Source: Rickettsiales bacterium
Lineage (GTDB): Bacteria; Pseudomonadota; Alphaproteobacteria; Rickettsiales; UBA1997
DNA: 9,314 bases
NCBI GenBank assembly: GCA_023262945.1
Contig: JALQXY010000144.1
Location: forward strand, 1-9,314
Reading direction: 5' to 3'
Shown: positions 6,364-9,314 of the stretch, one piece after another
How positions within the stretch are numbered: the first letter of the stretch is position 1
Layout: the number at the start of each line of letters is the position of its first letter
Notes under the pieces: model-generated
Told to the model about the DNA's origin: nothing
What the model saw: the letters and a program-made list of their open reading frames with translations, nothing else
Database searches by the model: none
Made by a program: the position numbers and the translations under genes

Positions 6364-7250
6364 CAAATGGCCTTAGTAAGATCGGCTCGATTTAAAGTAT
6401 AAAAATGAAAACTATTTATACCTTCTTTATACAAAATACGACATAACTCTGTCGCAACCATAGCAGCAATTAACTGCCTAGTTTCTGGATTACCATCTAA
6501 ATCATTAAAAATATCTTGCATCCATTTTGGAATCTTAGCACCACACATTTTAGCAAAATGCTTAACTTGCTTAAAATTACTAACAGGTAAAATTCCAGGA
6601 ATAATAGGAACTTCTATATTAGATTTGTGACATTTATCAACGAATCTTAAAAAAATATCAGCATCAAAAAAAAATTGAGTAATTATACGATCTGCACCGC
6701 AATCAACCTTGTGTTTTAAATACTTAATATCCTCATCAATATTTCTTGATTCGGGATGCTTTTCTGGATAACCAGCAACAGATACTTCAAAATTAATATC
6801 GTGTTTTTGTAAATCTTTAATCGCCAACACTAAATCACTAGCATACTTATATCCTGAAGGATGAAGTTGATAATTAGGACTAGAAGCCGGCATATCTCCT
6901 CTTAAAGCAACAATATGACGCACTCCACTTATCCAATAATTATGCAAAATATCATTTATTTCATTTTTTGAAGCAGCAATACATGTTAAATGAGATGCTG
7001 GATTAAGATTAGTTTCATCAATTATTTTTTTTACAGTGGCATGAGTTCTTTCTCTAGTTGAGCCTCCCGCTCCATAAGTTACTGAAACAAAATTTGGGTT
7101 AAGATTTTTTAATTTGGTAATTGCTTGCCATAATTTCGACTCCATTTCTTCGTTTTTAGGTGGAAAAAACTCAAAAGATACGTCAATTTCACGCTTATTT
7201 ATAACAATCTCTTCTAAATTATTATTTATTTTTATTGTAGAATTTATCAT
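6342..7250 (-). CDS. metF: 5,10-methylenetetrahydrofolate reductase (MetF)
   Basis: MetF uses FAD and a reduced nicotinamide nucleotide to reduce 5,10-methylene-THF to 5-methyl-THF, the methyl donor for methionine synthesis. The 302-residue TIM-barrel protein has the family motifs in order: FEFFPPK (26-32, with E27 the likely catalytic glutamate), VTYGAGGS (57-64), HLTC (87-90), ALRGD (115-119), AGYPEKHPE (149-157), QFFFD (182-186), PGILP (208-212) and FYTLNR near the end. About 25 residues precede the first motif, slightly more than needed, but the ATG at 7248-7250 overlaps the proB stop as ATGA, which supports this start and suggests translational coupling. It is the last gene of the lipoprotein-proB-metF group. 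Methionine synthase is not in the window. The terminal codons overlap the convergent acyl-CoA synthetase gene. Confidence 0.97.
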   Translation of the reverse strand: MINSTIKINNNLEEIVINKREIDVSFEFFPPKNEEMESKLWQAITKLKNLNPNFVSVTYGAGGSTRERTHATVKKIIDETNLNPASHLTCIAASKNEINDILHNYWISGVRHIVALRGDMPASSPNYQLHPSGYKYASDLVLAIKDLQKHDINFEVSVAGYPEKHPESRNIDEDIKYLKHKVDCGADRIITQFFFDADIFLRFVDKCHKSNIEVPIIPGILPVSNFKQVKHFAKMCGAKIPKWMQDIFNDLDGNPETRQLIAAMVATELCRILYKEGINSFHFYTLNRADLTKAICHVLGVR

Positions 7251-8047
7251 TTATTGGCAAATAAAGTGAATTTTTGTTTATTATTTATTAATTTATTTAA
7301 ACAACCCTGCTCTAAACCACAAGAAATAACTACATGGCAATCACTATCCTGCAAAATTTGCGCTGCTTTAATTTTGGTAACCATACCGCCAGTTCCTATC
7401 TTAGATAAAGAGTCGCTAGCCATATTGATTATATCTTCATTTATTTCGTTAACTTTCTCAATAAATTTGGCATTTTTATTAATTTTAGGATTGCTATCAT
7501 AGAGACCATCTATATCAGAAAACAATATCATCAAATTAGCATCAATAATTTTAGCAACATGGGCTGCTAAATTATCATTATCTCCTATTTTTATTTCATC
7601 AATAGCAACTGAATCATTTTCGTTTATTATTGGAATTATTTTATGTTCTATCAATGATTCAATGGTGTTTCTAAAATTAGAACGACGATTTAATGAATCA
7701 CAATCAGACGCAGTCAGTAAGATTTGCGCAACAGTAAGAGAGTTTTTATGAAATATATCATAATAATTTTTCATTAAAGATATTTGACCAATAGCAGCCA
7801 TAGCTTGCTTCTGCTTAAGATCTAAACTTCTATTACTTATTTCAAAATAATTATTAAAAAATTCCTTTATACCCAAAGCAATTGCTCCAGAAGAAACTAT
7901 AACAACCTCATGACCAGAATTAATCAAAGAATAGATATCTTGAGCAAGTTTTTCAAGCCATTTAGTTCTTACCAGGCCATTACTAACTATTAAGGAAGAT
8001 CCTAGTTTAATTACTATTCTTTTTTGATTAGAGAAATTGTACAACAT
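7247..8047 (-). CDS. proB: Glutamate 5-kinase (ProB), short form without PUA domain
   Basis: ProB phosphorylates glutamate to gamma-glutamyl phosphate, the first step of proline synthesis. The 266 residues form only the amino-acid-kinase domain: KLGSS from K14, VSSGAIALG (51-59), QAMAAIGQ (81-88), INENDSV (141-147), GDNDNLAA (155-162), SDIDGLYD (177-184) and GTGGM (218-222). E. coli ProB is about 367 residues because of a C-terminal PUA domain, absent here. The frame ends cleanly and the next gene begins in the stop codon, so this looks like a natural short form rather than a truncation. Without PUA, a different amino-acid kinase is conceivable, but ENDSV and GTGGM fit glutamate 5-kinase well. 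The expected partner proA is not in the window. The ATG at 8045-8047 is 7 nt after the lipoprotein stop, without a strong Shine-Dalgarno sequence. Confidence 0.93.
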   Translation of the reverse strand: MLYNFSNQKRIVIKLGSSLIVSNGLVRTKWLEKLAQDIYSLINSGHEVVIVSSGAIALGIKEFFNNYFEISNRSLDLKQKQAMAAIGQISLMKNYYDIFHKNSLTVAQILLTASDCDSLNRRSNFRNTIESLIEHKIIPIINENDSVAIDEIKIGDNDNLAAHVAKIIDANLMILFSDIDGLYDSNPKINKNAKFIEKVNEINEDIINMASDSLSKIGTGGMVTKIKAAQILQDSDCHVVISCGLEQGCLNKLINNKQKFTLFANK

Positions 8048-8054
8048 TATTAAA

Positions 8055-9128
8055 TTAACTTTCTAAACCCATTTTTTTACGAGCTTTTTCTATCTCTTCT
8101 TTGTAAATATGGTTTTTTATTAAAGGTATTGGTAAATCATTTATCGAATCATCTGACAGACCTTGTATTACATATATTTCTACTAATCTATTAGATTGAC
8201 TTGATTTATTATTCTTTGTTATGATTTCTGGGAACTCCTCACCCAATGCCTTTGTTTTAATAAAATCTTCACTAATTCCAGATTTTGTAAGATATTTTTT
8301 TACAGTCAAAACCCTGTTTAAAGAAAGGTTTTTGTTATAATTAGAATTTCCAGATCTATCTGCATTACCAGCCAATAAAAGTCTAAAGCCCTTATTCAAG
8401 GATTCGATATAAGCTAAAGCTTGATAAAGATCTTTAAATGCCTTATCGTTAAGTTTTGAACTATCGGTATCAAAATATATTTTAAAAACCTCAAATTTAG
8501 GCTCAATTATTTTAACTGGCTTTGTCTTATCTTTATTTAAATTTTTTACGTAATATTCAATTTCGTTTAGTAATTTTGTAAATCTAACTCGACATCTTGC
8601 CAGTTCATCAGCTATAAAAACTGGCTTTGATTCTTTACTTATCCAGCAATCATAGAGATACACTAAGTGCGCTAACTGTATAGGGATTGATTTTTTTAAA
8701 CTATCTTTACTTATTAGTTCTTCAAGACGATTTTGCATTAAAATCATCAACTGAATTTGAGCAGGATCGGCATCCCAATCTAATGGATTTTCAGGAATAA
8801 TTAAAGAACCAGAAATTATTGCCAAACCTTTTTCAGAAAAATACTCGGATGCTTCGTCATGTATGTCAACTTCTCTTAATTTACGAGCAAAATCAAGATA
8901 TTCTAGACCAAGATATGAAGTGTAATCACCTTTATATATTAAATGCGGCTCAAATTCTGATAAAACTTCAAAATTATTTTTTAAAACACAATTAAAATTG
9001 GTAAAAAACAACAAAAGAATTAAATAATTTTTACAATTTTTTATAATAAATCCCATATTTTTAATACAAAAACTATTAATAGTCTTAGAAATATTTTTTA
9101 GTTTTTTGATTTTTATATCAAAATTCAT
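8055..9128 (-). CDS. OmpA-family peptidoglycan-associated protein, probable lipoprotein
   Basis: This is likely an outer-membrane or periplasmic protein that anchors the envelope to peptidoglycan. A hydrophobic stretch (about 34-44) ends at C47 in FTNFNC, a possible but atypical lipobox. A middle region of about 150 residues, including YDCW (169-172) and ADELARCR (173-180 onwards), matches my recollection of a conserved N-terminal region in alphaproteobacterial OmpA-family proteins. The C-terminal OmpA domain spans about 215-335: KIYFDTDSSKL, NADRSG with D257, LSLNR with R272, and NRLVEIYV. D257 and R272 have the same 15-residue spacing as E. coli OmpA D271 and R286, which bind diaminopimelate. 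A basic tail of about 30 residues follows. A second in-frame ATG at M25 (9054-9056) would give a more typical lipoprotein signal and may be the true start; neither ATG has a Shine-Dalgarno sequence. First gene of the group with proB and metF. Confidence 0.88.
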   Translation of the reverse strand: MNFDIKIKKLKNISKTINSFCIKNMGFIIKNCKNYLILLLFFTNFNCVLKNNFEVLSEFEPHLIYKGDYTSYLGLEYLDFARKLREVDIHDEASEYFSEKGLAIISGSLIIPENPLDWDADPAQIQLMILMQNRLEELISKDSLKKSIPIQLAHLVYLYDCWISKESKPVFIADELARCRVRFTKLLNEIEYYVKNLNKDKTKPVKIIEPKFEVFKIYFDTDSSKLNDKAFKDLYQALAYIESLNKGFRLLLAGNADRSGNSNYNKNLSLNRVLTVKKYLTKSGISEDFIKTKALGEEFPEIITKNNKSSQSNRLVEIYVIQGLSDDSINDLPIPLIKNHIYKEEIEKARKKMGLES

Positions 9129-9163
9129 TTATTTATAGCTATACCAGAAGTTAAGTTTAAAGA

Positions 9164-9207
9164 TTAACTTTAGTATTATACATTTTAACTTAAAAATAGT
9201 ATTATAC
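9164..9207. repeat. Imperfect tandem duplication upstream of the OmpA-family gene
   Basis: The plus strand carries TTAACTT followed by TAGTATTATAC at 9164-9181, then three bases, then TTAACTT, five A and TAGTATTATAC at 9185-9207. The 7-nt and 11-nt blocks are identical between copies; only the five-A spacer differs. The first TTAACTT also pairs with AAGTTAA at 9148-9154 as a 7-bp stem with a 9-nt loop. Confidence 0.75.
9175..9180 (-). promoter_or_regulatory. Proximal -10 box in the second copy of the duplicated promoter block
   Basis: Minus-strand bases 9180 to 9175 are a perfect TATAAT inside the repeated 11-nt block. Here the preceding bases are ATG, so the TGn extension is out of register, and no good -35 lies 16-18 nt upstream. 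It could be a second start (leader about 40 nt) or a copy of the distal promoter that lost function. Confidence 0.35.
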
Positions 9208-9209
9208 CA
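9201..9209 (-). promoter_or_regulatory. Distal extended -10 promoter for the OmpA-family operon
   Basis: On the minus strand this reads TGGTATAAT, a perfect TATAAT (9206-9201) preceded by the TGn extension, which lowers the need for a -35 box. The only upstream candidate, TTGTTC (9231-9226), has a long 19-nt spacer and a weak match. The predicted start near 9195 gives a leader of about 65 nt to the first ATG. Confidence 0.5.
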
Positions 9210-9270
9210 ATTCCCATCTAAAAATGAACAATATGACAAGATATTTTTTAAGATAAAAATTGTAAAAAAT

Positions 9271-9314
9271 GCAAGTCCCGCATCTAGCACTGCTCCGGGC
9301 AAGGCTTCTTGTTT
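9271..9314. other. GC-rich patch at the right edge, unidentified
   Basis: The last 44 bases contain 25 G or C (57%), against roughly a quarter in the DNA beside it. Composition changes abruptly at about 9270. A small dyad CCCG (9277-9280) / CGGG (9296-9299) is present. On the minus strand a frame is open from the edge to TAA 9129-9131 (62 codons), directly abutting the OmpA-family ATG. The portion encoded here reads KQEALPGAVLDAGLA, while the rest is AT-rich and overlaps the candidate promoters, so I do not call it a gene. A plus-strand ATG at 9269-9271 is open to the edge for 15 codons. It may be the border of a dispersed repeat, an RNA gene or a coding region mostly outside the window. Confidence 0.35.

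Noticed and set aside
7254..7502. 82-codon plus-strand open frame inside proB
   Set aside because: Hydrophobic-looking translation, but entirely antisense to conserved kinase motifs; hydrophobicity is expected from AT-rich antisense sequence.
8055..9128. OmpA-family gene as the Pal lipoprotein of the Tol-Pal system
   Set aside because: Pal is about 170 residues with little before the OmpA domain and sits by tolB; this protein has a long extra region and no tol genes nearby.
9129..9314. 62-codon minus-strand open frame reaching the right edge and abutting the OmpA-family ATG
   Set aside because: The stop-start contact suggests an operon, but the last 47 or so codons overlap two perfect TATAAT boxes and a duplicated block and read like random AT-rich sequence. 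Not called as a gene without the sequence to the right.

Overview
The window is a compact, very AT-rich stretch of bacterial chromosome (roughly a quarter G+C by eye) carrying housekeeping and cell-envelope genes. The OmpA-family lipoprotein with its conserved YDCW segment, the OmpR-type regulator and the MetF, EF-P and DapF sequences all look alphaproteobacterial. Low G+C, short intergenic gaps and very few Shine-Dalgarno sequences suggest a reduced-genome lineage of Rickettsiales or Holosporales type. That placement is inference from sequence style, not from a phylogenetic marker. I saw no tRNA, rRNA, CRISPR array, insertion sequence or phage gene.

Layout from left to right. (1) At 3-236 is the 3' end of a plus-strand gene of unknown function, with a 27-bp tandem duplication. 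(2) At 258-3172 four minus-strand genes are packed together, transcribed kdsA, OmpR-type regulator, efp, dapF. The first two overlap by 4 nt, and a plausible promoter lies upstream of kdsA. (3) At 3173-3383 is a 211-bp divergent intergenic region. (4) At 3384-6363 are two plus-strand genes, an HtpX-like M48 membrane metalloprotease and a long-chain acyl-CoA synthetase, separated by 106 bp that hold weak hairpins. (5) At 6342-9128 three minus-strand genes are transcribed in the order OmpA-family lipoprotein, proB, metF. ProB and metF overlap by 4 nt, and metF overlaps the acyl-CoA synthetase tail-to-tail by 22 nt. (6) Upstream of the lipoprotein gene lies a duplicated block with two perfect TATAAT boxes, and at the right edge an abruptly GC-rich patch.

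Functionally the genes converge on the Gram-negative envelope. DapF makes the meso-diaminopimelate of peptidoglycan, KdsA makes the Kdo precursor of lipopolysaccharide, the OmpA-family protein keeps the residues that bind diaminopimelate-type peptidoglycan, and the M48 protease and acyl-CoA synthetase act at or near membranes. MetF and ProB add one-carbon/methionine and proline metabolism. The organism therefore probably keeps a peptidoglycan- and LPS-containing envelope and more biosynthesis than the most reduced intracellular Rickettsiales.

No clearly new multi-gene system is visible. The points most worth following up are the repeat-bearing gene at the left edge, the duplicated promoter block, the GC-rich patch at the right edge, a ProB lacking the PUA domain with no proA nearby, and the kdsA/response-regulator coupling without a visible sensor kinase.
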